Source of the DNA: Congeria kusceri
Lineage: Eukaryota > Mollusca > Bivalvia > Myida > Dreissenidae
NCBI GenBank assembly: GCA_027627225.1
Contig: CM051036.1
Coordinates: forward strand, 41,363,926 to 41,427,925
DNA length: 64,000 nt
Reading direction: 5' to 3'
Every line of letters starts with the position of its first letter. Position 1 is the stretch's first letter. Positions 46,291 through 56,760 of the stretch are shown one piece after another. The notes below the pieces were generated by a model. That model searched no databases, had not been told where the DNA came from, and saw only the letters and a program-made list of their open reading frames with translations. Made by a program: the position numbers and the translations under genes.

Positions 46291-47742
46291 GATCATCAAA
46301 TGCCAACAATAGATGAACTAATACACGACATGAACGGAGCACATGTTTTCAGCAAACTGGATCTCAAATCGGGTTATAATCAGTTGGAGTTAGAAGAGGA
46401 ATCGAGGTCAATCACAACGTTTTCTACTCACAAGGGCTTATATAGATACAAGCGTCTGAATTTCGGAACCAATTCGGCAAGCGCAGTGTTTCAGAAAACG
46501 ATAAGTATGGTCATTCAGGGTATCAAAGGAGCAAAAAACATATCCGATGACATTATCGTGAGTGGACGGAATCAATCGGAGCATGACGTGGCATTGGACA
46601 AAGTCATTAGTGCATTGCATAGAAACGGACTAACTTTGAACAAGGATAAATGCGAATTCAACAAATCGCAGATCACATTCTTTGGTGTAGTATTCCAAGG
46701 ATCCGGAATATCACCAGACCCGAGCAAGGTGGAAGCAATACGGGGAATGGACAATCCCACCAATGTGACAGAACTGAGAAGCTTTCTAGGCATGACGTCA
46801 TATTGCTCAAGGTTTATCGAAAATTACGCGTCTCTAACAGAGCCATTACGACGGTTGACAAAAGCAGATGCACAATGGGAATGGGGACAATCCCAGCAAG
46901 AGGAATTCGAAAAATTAAAATCGGAACTAAGCAGCGATACTGTCATTAAATACTACAACCCAACAAAAGATACAGAACTAATCACAGATGCATCTCCCGT
47001 AGGATTATCTGGGATACTGACGCAAGATGGTCATGTTGTTGCGTATGCCAGCCGTGCATTGACGCCAACAGAGACAAGATACAGCCAAACTGAGCGCGAA
47101 GCGCTTGCTGTGGTCTGGGCTTGCGAACATTTCGGTATGTACCTACATGGAGCCCCACCATTTACCGTTGTTACAGACCACAAACCACTAGAAAAAATCT
47201 GGGAAAAGAAACAACAATTACGTATTGAACGATGGGGATTGCGTCTACAACCATTCAAACTGAAAATTGTTTATAAACCTGGAAAAGACAATCCGTCTGA
47301 CTATATGTCACGCCATCCTTTGAAGTACGTTGAACCTAGAAATTTAGCTGAGGAATTTGTGTCGTTCTTTGCAAACGAGGCGGTGCCGAATGCAATGACA
47401 TTAGATGAAGTGAAAATGGCTTCAATTAAGGACAAAACGATCCAGAAAGCGATCGAATATACAAAGAATGGAAAATGGTACGAAATAAAAACATTGAATG
47501 ACCCAGAGCTTGATAAAGAAGAGTTGTTATCATTACGAAATGTGAAGGACGAATTGATAGTACATTGTGAAACTGTTGTGTTGCGGAACGACACAATAGT
47601 AATGCCAAAATCGCTTCGAGCACAAGCAATAAAGCTAGGTCATGAAGGACACCAGGGTGTGTCACGCACAAAGAGCTACATTAGGTCCAAAGTATGGTTT
47701 TCAAGTCTAAATGAACACATCGAAAAGACTATTAAGAATTGA
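46291..47742 (+). pseudogene. Reverse transcriptase, RNase H and integrase zinc domain
   Basis: The continuation in the new frame has MPTIDELIHDMNGAHVFSKL and the first RT aspartate in KLDLKSG. It has the catalytic pair in NISDDIIVSG; the SDD form is usual in this lineage. RNase H follows with ELITDASPVG (Asp), TEREALAVVW (Glu), VVTDHKPLEKI (Asp) and NPSDYMSRHP (Asp), all present. Then comes the integrase H-H half (KLGHEGHQGV). The frame ends at TGA 47740-47742, at the position where the first cysteine of the zinc CxxC is expected (KNxMAC). The second cysteine remains in MAC. RT and RNase H look chemically intact. Confidence 0.93.
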
Positions 47743-48396
47743 ATGGCTTGTCAAGCGAATACACGGGAACCAAAACCGAGGGAACCACTGAAAATGTCTG
47801 AAATGCCACTGGTACCATGGGAGAACTTAAGTGCGGACTTTTGTGGACCATTAGATACTGGGGAATATCTGTTTGTCATGACAGATGAATATTCGCGGTT
47901 CCCAGTAGTGGAAATAGTCAAATCGGTCTCAGCTAATACTGTTATTTCAGTACTTAACAGAGTTATATCGATGTTTGGAGTGCCAAAAGTAATCAAAACG
48001 GACAACGGTAGCCCGTTTAATAGCAAACAATTCGACGACTACGCAAATTACATTGGATTTATACACAGAAAAATCACGCCGCGATGGCCTAGAGCAAACG
48101 CGCAAGCAGTACGTTTAAACAAGCCGCTCATGAAATGTGTTAAATCGGCATGCCTGGAAGGAAAAAACTGGAAACACGAGTTAGTCCGATTCCTTAGACA
48201 ATACAGAGCAACTCCACACACGGCAACAGGCTACACGCCATTTCGTTTAATGTTCCAGCGAGAACCGAACACACGACTGACGGAAGCTGTGACAGGTACA
48301 TTCAGGGACAGGAGCGTCGACGAACAAGCGTGGAGGACCGATGAAGAAACAAAATCAAAGTGCAAATCCTATCACACAGAACAATACACGCCATAA
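47743..48396 (+). pseudogene. Integrase catalytic core with lost glutamate
   Basis: Same frame as upstream. The core reads ENLSADFCGPLD (first Asp, residue 32 counted from 47743) and KTDNGSPFNS (second Asp, residue 87). Exactly 35 residues later the catalytic glutamate of DD35E is replaced by Val-123 in RANAQAVRLNK. QYRATPHTATGYTPFRLMF follows as usual. The frame is lost near 48360, after KSKCKSYHTEQ, through a further frameshift. Even without the stop, this integrase would not join DNA. Confidence 0.9.
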
Positions 48397-48767
48397 AACG
48401 ATTGACGTAGGCGATAAAGTGGTAATCGAAAATGAGAATAAAGGAAAAATGACCCCATTCTATCAGCCACAACCGTATACGGTAACACGCAAACAAGTGT
48501 CGATGATTACTGTCGATGATTACTGTAGAAAGGTACGGACATAAAATAACACGGAATTCATCAGCCATGAAAAAGGTTCGTGGAAACCTAGGTCAATCCA
48601 AGGCAACCATCGCAGGAAGTGCTGGTGGTGGTTGCGACGACGACGACGATGATGATGACTTCATGGTAGAGGTGGAGCGACATGACAATCGTCGAAACAA
48701 CGCGGAGGTCAATAGACCGAGACGAGAGCGACACGCGCCGGATTACCTGCGTGACTATGTGTGGTAG
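48361..48767 (+). pseudogene. Integrase C-terminal tail in two frames
   Basis: After the frameshift the usual tail appears (HKTIDVGDKVVIENE, MTPFYQPQPYTVT). A perfect 13-bp tandem duplication at 48499-48524 (GTCGATGATTACT twice) then shifts the frame again. The last part continues in the third frame with a run of eight Asp and ends RPRRERHAPDYLRDYVW, the usual Mag-type pol C-terminus, at TAG 48765. Confidence 0.85.
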
Positions 48768-49268
48768 AATGAACTGGATGTTAAATTACCACAGAAACGT
48801 AGTTGGACATTAACTGGTGATGATAAACGTGCGAAATAGATCTATCGCGAATGAAGTTTAAACGAACTGTGTACGAAGTTAAATTATGAACGTTAAACAA
48901 ATGTGTCTAAACGACGAATTCATTTGACTCTATCTATCATGTTTCTGTAAAAAAAAAACTATTTCATTAACATTTTATTAACTTCATGTTCAGATTTTGA
49001 TATCACATTGTCAGAACATAAAACTTTGGGAACAGCAAGTATCATAATTAACTTGTACGGTGTAAATGTTTGATATTGCTCATGTAGAAGAGATCTGTAG
49101 TAGTAGTGTTATCTTCGACCAGCGGACTGCGTGCTATGCTAGTCGTTAATTAATGATATCAGCTGTCTAAATGTTGATAAAATGTTGTCTGGAATATTTA
49201 GGAATGTTATTCTACAGTTAGATTCATTTACATTATTCCAACGTTTCATAGTTTAAAAATAAATGATC
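48768..49268. other. 3' untranslated part of the element
   Basis: About 500 bp between the end of pol and the 87-bp repeat, without open frames. Contains the alternative polypurine-like tract near 49087. Confidence 0.5.
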
Positions 49269-49356
49269 ATGTAGAATCCGAGGAATAAAGATGCACGAAA
49301 CCCGCTATGTGTGTTGTGTTCAATAAAACCCGCCTCTATGACACAAAGACATAACA
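49269..49356 (+). repeat. 3' LTR (87 bp or longer)
   Basis: Matches 44589-44675 with one substitution (GTGTGTTG for GTGTATTG). No clear polypurine tract precedes it (AAAAATAAATGATCA). A purine stretch, GTAGAAGAGATC, followed by TGTAGTAGTAG at about 49084-49106 is an alternative LTR start that would make this LTR about 260 bp and the left one truncated. Confidence 0.75.
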
Positions 49357-49765
49357 GAATGCGACAACTCTTTTCCCATTATATGTACCTTATTTTAACC
49401 GTTATTATATGGCATTATTAATATATTAATTTCAGATTTTTTAAAGAAATTACCCCCTTGAAGCCCATTTGTTTGACATAGTCCTTTTAAGAATACGAAG
49501 ATAACTTTTATTTTATATTGCGCAAAACAACAAAATATTATGAGTATAGTATGATTTAAGTGTACAATATTGTATTATGATTATATTGTGTGTCCTACGT
49601 GCATGCATTAGTCTAGTCAGACATGCGACAAATATGTGCATGGTCGTATATGAAGCCTATCAAGTAAGTTCAATTTACATTTCTAATTTGCTACATTACA
49701 TTGTATCACATTGTTATTATAAGATAGTTTTTGTTTCCGCGCGAGATCTCAGAAATTAATAAATC
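49357..49765. other. Spacer
   Basis: Nothing recognised. Confidence 0.4.
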
Positions 49766-50195
49766 AAATTTAATAAAACTTTATATGCAGCATTCCCTTT
49801 AAGATCACATGCGCATATTTGAAGGAGTAGTTACCCTTTGATTTTAAATTGGACTTTTGCCTGTCCAGACTTTAACTTGACCATGGGTGAAGGGATTTTA
49901 AATTACTTGGCATAATTGTTTGCTACAATGAGCAGGTGTGTACTGCTCATGAATCAGTTACCTAGATCAAGGTCAAGGTTACACCTAGAGGTCAAAAGTC
50001 AAAATTGTCACTTTGTTTTTATGTGCTTTAACTTACCATAAATTTTAAAATTACTTGTCACAAATGTTAACCTAAACGAGACGGCATGATGTGCACGTGA
50101 ATCTGGTCCGTAGGTCATTGGTCAAGGCTACACATAGAGGTCAAATGTCAAAATTTGCTATTTATTTGTCCGGATTATAACTTTGCCATGGATTG
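49766..50195 (+). repeat. AAGGTCA-rich array fragment of the 10200 family
   Basis: Two to three units with TTTAACTTGACCATGGGTGA, TCAAGGTCAAGGTTACACCT and AGAGGTCAAAAGTCAAAATT, as at 10440-11190. Confidence 0.75.
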
Positions 50196-50216
50196 AGTGA
50201 ATTGACGTCAATTGAC

Positions 50217-50463
50217 CAGGGCCCAGTTGCTCAAAACTTTAACGGACAATTAAGCCAACGGCCGTTAACTTTTGGATGAAGTTTTTGATGTAAATAAAAT
50301 GTTAAAATTTTAAAATCTGCATTTATTCTCAATAAATTGATATGCTCAAATAATTGTCAAATGCTTCATAAGCGAGTTGCTTGCAATATTAGTTTTATTT
50401 ACATCTAAAGTTAACAGGCCGTTAGCTTAACCGGCCGTTAAAGTTTTGAGCAACTGGGCCCTG
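50217..50463. mobile_element. MITE with long terminal inverted repeats, copy 1
   Basis: The ends CAGGGCCCAGTTGCTCAAAA and its exact complement at 50444-50463 begin inverted arms. These match over 29 bp perfectly and about 75 bp imperfectly (through GTAAATAAAA). No clear target duplication. Confidence 0.85.
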
Positions 50464-51536
50464 ATCTATTTACCGCTGTTACATTAACTTTACGTTTACG
50501 TGGAAGTCGATCATCTGATCAAAGTTAACTAATTCCCAGTCGACTGGAAAATCAAATACGTTACGAACCATAGGGATGCTCTCTTCTTAAGTTCTCTTAA
50601 CTGTTCTTTTAAGTTTGGATACGTATTGAATTGAGTCAAGTGATATTTTTGTCAATTTTATTACATAAAAGCAATGAATATATCAATACATTAGTGTTCT
50701 ATACAATTTAGTAAAAGTGCACATTAAAATTATTTATTTGAACATCAAAACAAAAGTAAAATACGCAAAACAATCGATATTTACGGTTTCACATTTAACA
50801 ACGGGTAGAGCAAACATGATTCTACATTTTTGTTATTATATTTAATACTTCAAATGAAATAAAAACCTTTCCAATATCATATAATTCACGAATCATATAT
50901 GAAAATTCGAAAAACGTATGTTATGTCTTTATCAAATAACATTTAGTACAAATAATAATACATGTATATGCATTTCTACATTAGACAGTGGCTTATTCAG
51001 ACGTACAGCTGTGAGCCCGGGCGTACAAAAAATGCCATGACTAAACTAATAAGATATACACCCGACAAGTGACTGAAAATCTGATGCCTAACCAGTGTAA
51101 GGCACACATGTGATCATATTTAAATTTTCAGAGAAAACGGCATCTCACTTAGCTGGAATGGTTTCATGTCAACTTAATGATTTTTATTTTATTAACTCAC
51201 TTCATATATTCCAACCTGTGATTCAGTATAAAAGGCTACTAATAAAAATACGCATCTAGTAACTCAACCATACAATCGTAACCCTCAAAGAGTTCGCATA
51301 TAGTTTGAATGTAATTTCTTTCTTGTTTGTCCTTATTTTCTCAAAAATATTGTTTATATAATACGAACCGCTGGGTCCATATGCAAAAAGCTCCTTAGAG
51401 GAAACTTAATTTAATTTCTTAAACTCATAAAATTCCTTAAATATGCGGCTTGTTCATTTAAAATTTACCATGTCTTAAATGGTTTAAACTCTGTAAATAA
51501 TTTAGGCGCTCTGTCGATATGTGCCCAAATCTCAAA
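50464..51536. other. AT-rich spacer between the two MITE copies
   Basis: No gene recognised. Confidence 0.4.
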
Positions 51537-51780
51537 GGGGCGAGTTGCTTAAAACTTGAACGGTGAGTTAAGCTAACAGCCGTTAAATTATGGATTTATT
51601 TATTTATGTTAATAAAACGTTACAATTTTAAACTACGAGTTTATTCTACACACAATGTTATGCTTAATAATGTAAAAAATGTTTGATAAAAAATTTGCTT
51701 GTAGTATTTGTCTTATTTAAATCGTAAGTTAACAGGCTGTTAGCTTAATTGACCGTTAAAGTTTTGAGCAACTGGGCCCA
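51537..51780. mobile_element. MITE, copy 2 of the 50217 family
   Basis: Same arms (GAGTTGCTTAAAACTTGAAC on the left, GTTTTGAGCAACTGGGCCCA on the right) and similar length, more diverged than copy 1. Confidence 0.8.
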
Positions 51781-52324
51781 GATCTACAAACTGGATAAAA
51801 TGTTGTAGTGTGGAAAGTACTATATGGCAAGTACTAATGTATTACATTGAAGAATTATGGCCACATCATTAAAATTGGCAATCGTAAATGGGATAGTCAA
51901 CTCAGGGGCTTAGATGTTTGTGTGCATTACAAATATGTTCACTTAAATGCAAATTTTTGCACTGTTATTTTTTAAAAACTACACACAAATTAGTGAATTC
52001 CATTATATTTCTGTACACAGTAGTTAATAATAAGTTGATAACTAATAAACACTAAGCACAATGTCTTTTCCAAATGAAATATACTGTTAAAGTGGGGGGT
52101 TTTAAGCTTAAGGATACAATTATACTTAAGATGATTCTGGAATATGGACCCAGATCATCTATTGCTCTCATAAGTGTTTCGTGCAAAATGCACACATACA
52201 TCTCAGTGTGAACAGTGTCCGACTTTATTTTCCAAGTCCAGAGTTTCTATGCAATGGTACACTATCTGCTGAGTGTGTATCCACGTTGCCGGGAATATAC
52301 TGTATTTGAAAGGACATTTGGTAG
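51781..52324. other. AT-rich spacer
   Basis: No gene recognised. Confidence 0.4.
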
Positions 52325-52434
52325 AGGTGTATGGATTGTATCTGCAACGCAATTGTATGTAGGTGTATGGATTGTATCTGCAACGTAATTGTATGTAGGT
52401 GTATGGATTGTATCTGCAACGTAATTGTATGTGG
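52325..52434. repeat. 36-bp tandem repeat, three copies
   Basis: GGTGTATGGATTGTATCTGC followed by AACGTAATTGTATGTA repeats three times with one or two changes. The 12-codon unit keeps open frames on the minus strand (52203-52460), which translate as YIQLRCRYNPYT repeats and are artefacts. Confidence 0.9.
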
Positions 52435-52602
52435 TAAGCTAAAGCATAATGACTCTTCAAAATATTCTCTTCGGTTTCTTAAGCATGTTGTAATAAGATA
52501 AAAATTAAAATATTCAAGAGAAAGTCAATAAAACGGTAAATATTGCGTAGTAGGTAATACAAAAAAATACATCCATTAAATATGCACCTGCATATTATTT
52601 TT

Positions 52603-52833
52603 AGTGTACGCATATAAAAGCGGTAACTTGATAGGAATGAAATGCATCATCGTTTCAAACCGGCGTATTTGTTGCTCAATAACATGTAAATTGCATATGA
52701 AATTACTACAAAGTACTTATTACAATTTATCTGATGTAAATTGTATGTATGTTTTCGTTCCAACTGCATTAGACCTGCAATATAAACATACACACGGACA
52801 TACATTCGATTTTGCCTTAGATACGACCCTGTT
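52603..52833 (+). repeat. Dispersed TATA-bearing repeat, copy 3
   Basis: It starts AGTGTACGCATATAAAAGCG, has TTTCAAACCGGC and ends near CGATTTTGCCTTAGATACGA, like copy 2. It lies about 600 bp downstream of the amine oxidase stop codon. Confidence 0.8.
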
Positions 52834-52930
52834 AGATAAAAAAAAAATGAAATACACATCAAGCAAATTAGTTCATTTGCCATAATACAAACCCATGGGT
52901 ACTTACAAGCTTGCTCAGTCAAATCTGGAT

Positions 52931-53167
52931 TTGAGGCATGTCGTGGGAAACCCGGGCTTTCATGTGCGCAAAGTGTCGTCCCGTATAAGTCTGTGCACTT
53001 GACGCATTTATGGTATTTTCTGTTTCTAGTAAGTCTCTTCTAAACATAAATCCACTGTAGGCGGAAAGCGCCGTCCTGCATTAGCCTGTTCGGACTGCAC
53101 AAGCTAATCCGGGACGACACTTTACGCACATGCATTAAGCCCGGTTTTTAGCGACACTCCTCATATA
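52931..53167. mobile_element. MITE with GAGGCNTGTCG ends, copy 1
   Basis: The left end TTGAGGCATGTCGTGGGAAA and the right end AGCGACACTCCTCATATA are imperfect inverted repeats. Inside are AAAGTGTCGTCCCG and its partner CGGGACGACACTTTACGCAC, a second inverted pair. A sister copy is at 60517-60720. Confidence 0.8.
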
Positions 53168-53238
53168 TACACTTATATATACGCGTCAGATATACACTTA
53201 TATATACGCGTCAGATATACACTTATATATACGCGTCA
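53158..53238. repeat. 25-bp tandem repeat, three copies
   Basis: ATATACACTTATATATACGC plus GTCAG repeats three times without change, overlapping the right end of the MITE at 52931-53167. Confidence 0.9.
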
Positions 53239-53426
53239 GATAAACACTACCATTATGATCTATACACTAAAGCACTATTTGGTGTATCTTCTATTTTGAA
53301 AAAATCCATATACAAGTATTGCTCAACCAAAGCGGGATACATCTTCACAAACTGCATATTTCAAATCATTTCAACTAGGTCATGCAACTATCGCAAAGAA
53401 ATGTATTCATGACAATTCATGCGCAT

Positions 53427-55895
53427 TTAGTTATTTTCAAGACACGGAGTGAACTCTGGTGGATTTTGCACATCTCCGTCTCGCCCTGTGTACACTTGAG
53501 GCATGTCATACACCTCGGTGGTGTCGAAAAAGTTGAAAGGCTTCAACAAAAAGCCGCTCTCGACTGCAAGTGTCATGGGCATGTCCTCTGAGCTTGGAAC
53601 ATGTACAAAGCCAACCGAAACCCAGGTAACCAGGTCCTCATTTACGATGTCCTCTCCGTCCAGCAAATTACTGAAGTCTCCTTTCGTGTTGTCCAGTCGA
53701 AAGCCATCAAATATGGAGTCAAGAAATCGTTCGGATTCCTTCCATTTTGTAACAGCGCAGATATGCTTAGAGAATGATATGGCGTTCATAGCTGGATGCG
53801 CGTCCACCATTGTTTGTGTGGCAGTTCCCATTGGCACAATAGCATAGCCACGCTTAACGCCCCATTTGTTTCTATGGTTTTCATTTACAACTGTAAAGTA
53901 TTTCGGCTCCATCGGGTTCACTCTAAATCCAGACTCCGTTTGAACTGTTTCATACTCTACATATCGAGTTTGGTTGTGGCGGAAATACTGTGGTTTTGTT
54001 GTAATGGAAGGCTTCATCTTTCTGAAAGCATCTACAACGTCCCCAGATTTCAAGTGGATTACCTCAAAACTGTTATTGGTATCAATAAGGTCCAAATCAA
54101 CTTTGAAGCCAAACATATGGTCATGAATAAGTCCATGCGAAAAATCTCCAACTCGGAAACCAAAAGGATCTCTTGCATTCGGGCTGTCGTCAGTGCTCAG
54201 ATCTCCGTGGTTCGGATTATCCGCGTCCCAAAATGTTGTAAAAAGTTGGCCAGTTGCTTTTACTTTCGTAGCAAGCGTGCCGTCTAGTTTGAAATGGAAC
54301 TCCACGATATAATCATAGTTGGTAATTCTCACTGCAATGCGAACAACCAGGCACGTATCCCTTAGGCCAGACTCATAGCTGTTGGCCTTGTGACGCCAAA
54401 GTGGTCCCTCGCCGTCACTCTCAAATATACATATCGACTTGGTTGTGACAGCTTGTCCTGTTGTTGCAGAGTAATAGCTCGTATCTAGGAGGTTGCCATG
54501 TTCAGGACAGTCAACCCCAGGAATTGTCCCCGAATACAACCCGATTCCATAGGTAGCGTCAGTATATAACACATTTTCCCTTTCAAACGAGTCACTCCCG
54601 TATATCAAGGAAATTTCATTGAGAGCAATTTCATACGCAACTCGCTTACTTTGGAACTTCACGTCAAATAGTGCCGGACCACGCATCATTCTCGTTGTGA
54701 CTTCAAAGGACCAACCCATCCAGCCTACAGTATGACCTTTGATCGTGTACCTTGGACCTTTCGGCTCATATGTTCGTGGCGGTGGCATGTGTGCGTTTGC
54801 TCGTAATGGCCTGGAATTGTCCCGACCGGTGTAGTACCTCTTTGCAACAGTGCCTCTGTAACCAGACGGAAGTTTAACTTTCCTTATGGTCCCTCTGTTG
54901 TATGCGTCTAGTAGATCTTGCGCAGTTGCAAATGGGCCTTGGTTAAGATAATGGTAATCATATGTGTTCCATTCGTTGGAATTTCGGCTTGTTGTGTTGA
55001 CAATAAAAGCTAACGGCAGCATGTCTAGAGTATGGTAATCGTCATCTTTATATGAAGGGTTAAAAACTGCCTGCAGTTTCATCTCTCGAAGTTTTTCTTT
55101 CTTCGCAGGTAAACGTTCATACCAGTACAGATCCCCGCTGTGAAAATCTGCATTGTCAAAGCTTTCTTGAACAAGCGGGAGAAGCACGGCTTGTATGGGG
55201 CGCAAAAAGTCCGTTAACTGTGTATATTCCACGGAGTCGATTTCACGGGCTGTAAACGCATTTTCTCCAGGCACGGAAAGTGGCGTCACTGACAAACTGT
55301 CGCCTTTATCAAAAGGTCCGATTACGTATTCCATTATATCCGGCGGCGATGCACCTCCACGATATACGACTGCGGTAGCCTGACGTCCTGGATAAGCACC
55401 GTTGCCGTATTTATACGACAATACATCTGCCTTGTTAGGAGTATGGATATCAATGGTTGCAAGGTAGTTAGAGTTTACAGTTACATTTGAACCCAGTTTG
55501 GTGTCAATTATTCCTAGTGCAATCAGTTTGCTTCGAGCTCGTTCCATTTCTTTCGCCGTTAACGGTGCGAACAGTTCATGATATATACTTGCAACGAAGG
55601 GATCTCGTTTGGCGCAAACAGAACAGTTTGTTGGTGGGTTGGTGGGGGAACTTGTCGGTTTCTGTGTCGTCTGCTGAGGACCAGCTGTCGTCTGCTGGTT
55701 TGCACTAGTGCTGCCTTGCACCAGGCACTCTACCTGCACTTTGTTACCTGAAGGCCCGCCGTGATATGCGTATATGCCGATTAAAATTCCACCCACGACA
55801 CCCACGGCCAGTAGGAAAGCTCCCGCGAAAAGGAAACAGCACACATCGCGGAATCTGGTTCCGGTTTTCTTGCCGCCTTCATCAAGTGAGTACAT
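53427..55895 (-). CDS. Copper-containing amine oxidase, membrane-anchored
   Basis: An 822-residue protein from a single uninterrupted frame. The enzyme family oxidises primary amines to aldehydes with release of ammonia and hydrogen peroxide, using copper and a self-made topaquinone. Residues 1-20 are cytosolic and Arg/Lys-containing; 20-44 form one hydrophobic signal anchor (FLFAGAFLLAVGVVGGILIG), giving type II topology. A Thr/Ser/Pro/Gln stalk (60-90) precedes the catalytic part. Visible active-site residues are Asp-446 (YTDATYGIG, general base), Tyr-527 in NYDY (topaquinone precursor), and copper ligands His-591, His-593 (HDHMFGFKVD) and His-765 (VGFVHVPSSEDMP). N-glycosylation sequons lie at 90, 137, 300, 607 and 641. 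Length fits animal AOC-type oxidases (750-770) plus the stalk. All key residues are present, so it is probably active at the cell surface or shed. The substrate cannot be told. The ATG follows a likely 5'UTR splice acceptor. No clear AATAAA was seen within 200 bp of the stop. Confidence 0.97.
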   Translation of the reverse strand: MYSLDEGGKKTGTRFRDVCCFLFAGAFLLAVGVVGGILIGIYAYHGGPSGNKVQVECLVQGSTSANQQTTAGPQQTTQKPTSSPTNPPTNCSVCAKRDPFVASIYHELFAPLTAKEMERARSKLIALGIIDTKLGSNVTVNSNYLATIDIHTPNKADVLSYKYGNGAYPGRQATAVVYRGGASPPDIMEYVIGPFDKGDSLSVTPLSVPGENAFTAREIDSVEYTQLTDFLRPIQAVLLPLVQESFDNADFHSGDLYWYERLPAKKEKLREMKLQAVFNPSYKDDDYHTLDMLPLAFIVNTTSRNSNEWNTYDYHYLNQGPFATAQDLLDAYNRGTIRKVKLPSGYRGTVAKRYYTGRDNSRPLRANAHMPPPRTYEPKGPRYTIKGHTVGWMGWSFEVTTRMMRGPALFDVKFQSKRVAYEIALNEISLIYGSDSFERENVLYTDATYGIGLYSGTIPGVDCPEHGNLLDTSYYSATTGQAVTTKSICIFESDGEGPLWRHKANSYESGLRDTCLVVRIAVRITNYDYIVEFHFKLDGTLATKVKATGQLFTTFWDADNPNHGDLSTDDSPNARDPFGFRVGDFSHGLIHDHMFGFKVDLDLIDTNNSFEVIHLKSGDVVDAFRKMKPSITTKPQYFRHNQTRYVEYETVQTESGFRVNPMEPKYFTVVNENHRNKWGVKRGYAIVPMGTATQTMVDAHPAMNAISFSKHICAVTKWKESERFLDSIFDGFRLDNTKGDFSNLLDGEDIVNEDLVTWVSVGFVHVPSSEDMPMTLAVESGFLLKPFNFFDTTEVYDMPQVYTGRDGDVQNPPEFTPCLENN

Positions 55896-55930
55896 CTTGC
55901 ATTAGGGATCTGGAAACCTGAATACAAGAA
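55896..55930 (-). promoter_or_regulatory. Probable 5' UTR splice acceptor of the amine oxidase
   Basis: The minus strand reads TCTTCTTGTATTCAG, ending at 55918, followed by 22 bp of leader and the ATG. A strong acceptor this close to the start suggests that one or more non-coding first exons lie at higher coordinates. Confidence 0.55.
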
Positions 55931-56588
55931 GATACAAAATTGTTCATATTGTTGTATCCATCTAAAATAAATGTACGAATACATGTATTTCAGTCACATT
56001 GTTTTCAAATACTGACACTATCCAAAATAAAGAACACATGTGAACAACGAAATCCAAATGCAATGGCAACACGAATAAAACCACATATTTTCATGTAAAA
56101 GTCGTATACATTTTGTTGGTCTTTATTTAACGATCATGAACTTTTCTTTCAAATGTAAATATCTACGTAGAAACTGCCATAACGTTTATTTGAAATGGCC
56201 AAGCTATAAGTTCGGTTTATTTTACGAACATTGCAAGTGCAATGCGCTCTGCCGCGAACATTCAAGAAGGTCATGGTCCGGTAATATAGTTCGCAAGTTT
56301 TACTGAAGGAAAACAAAACAATAATACATGTCATTAATATTTGTACGTTAACAAACGTTCACATGCGATGTTTTTTCAGTTGCACATAGGTACAAGTGTT
56401 TCATCATCACCTTCCGTCTTGTATCGTATTCACAAAAACATATTATCATACAACCAGGCAAAAATGACAGAAACACGTTAAACAGTACATTACAATATCA
56501 TCCTTTTAGCTATATATATATAACAATATAAACCTTTTTGCTGAAAATATATTTGCAACTATATATTGATGGCAATAATATATTAAGT
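55931..56588. other. Upstream region of the amine oxidase
   Basis: Probably intron or promoter sequence on the minus strand. No TATA box or first exon could be fixed. Confidence 0.4.
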
Positions 56589-56760
56589 GTTGTTTATAGT
56601 GGCATAGAACCTTACGATATCTACTTAAGGTTCGCGAAAATGTTCGTGTTACCACTTAAGTTTCGTGTTATTTATTTTATATCTTGATAGAGTTAGCGAA
56701 TTTTTTCTTCGTATGATATTTATCTGCTTCACGAAAAGCAGACCTAAAAGTGCCCAAAAC

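Larger units (their letters stand above)
44589..49356 (+). mobile_element. Mag-like Ty3/gypsy retrotransposon, degenerate
   Basis: A 4.8-kb element with 87-bp terminal direct repeats (TGTAGAATCC to GACATAACA) that differ at one base. It has a tRNA-Ser-type primer site and one gag-pol reading frame in the order gag, CCHC, protease, RT, RNase H, integrase. Very short LTRs and a Ser tRNA primer are known for the Mag lineage. The LTRs agree at about 86 of 87 positions, which suggests fairly recent insertion. The body nevertheless has at least five inactivating changes, and the flanks (CGTCC and GAATG) show no target duplication. Either the copy was rearranged, or the left repeat is truncated and the true 3' LTR starts further upstream. 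Confidence 0.92.

Noticed and set aside
53503..54287. Plus-strand frames of 114 and 163 codons
   Set aside because: Antisense shadows of the amine oxidase coding region.
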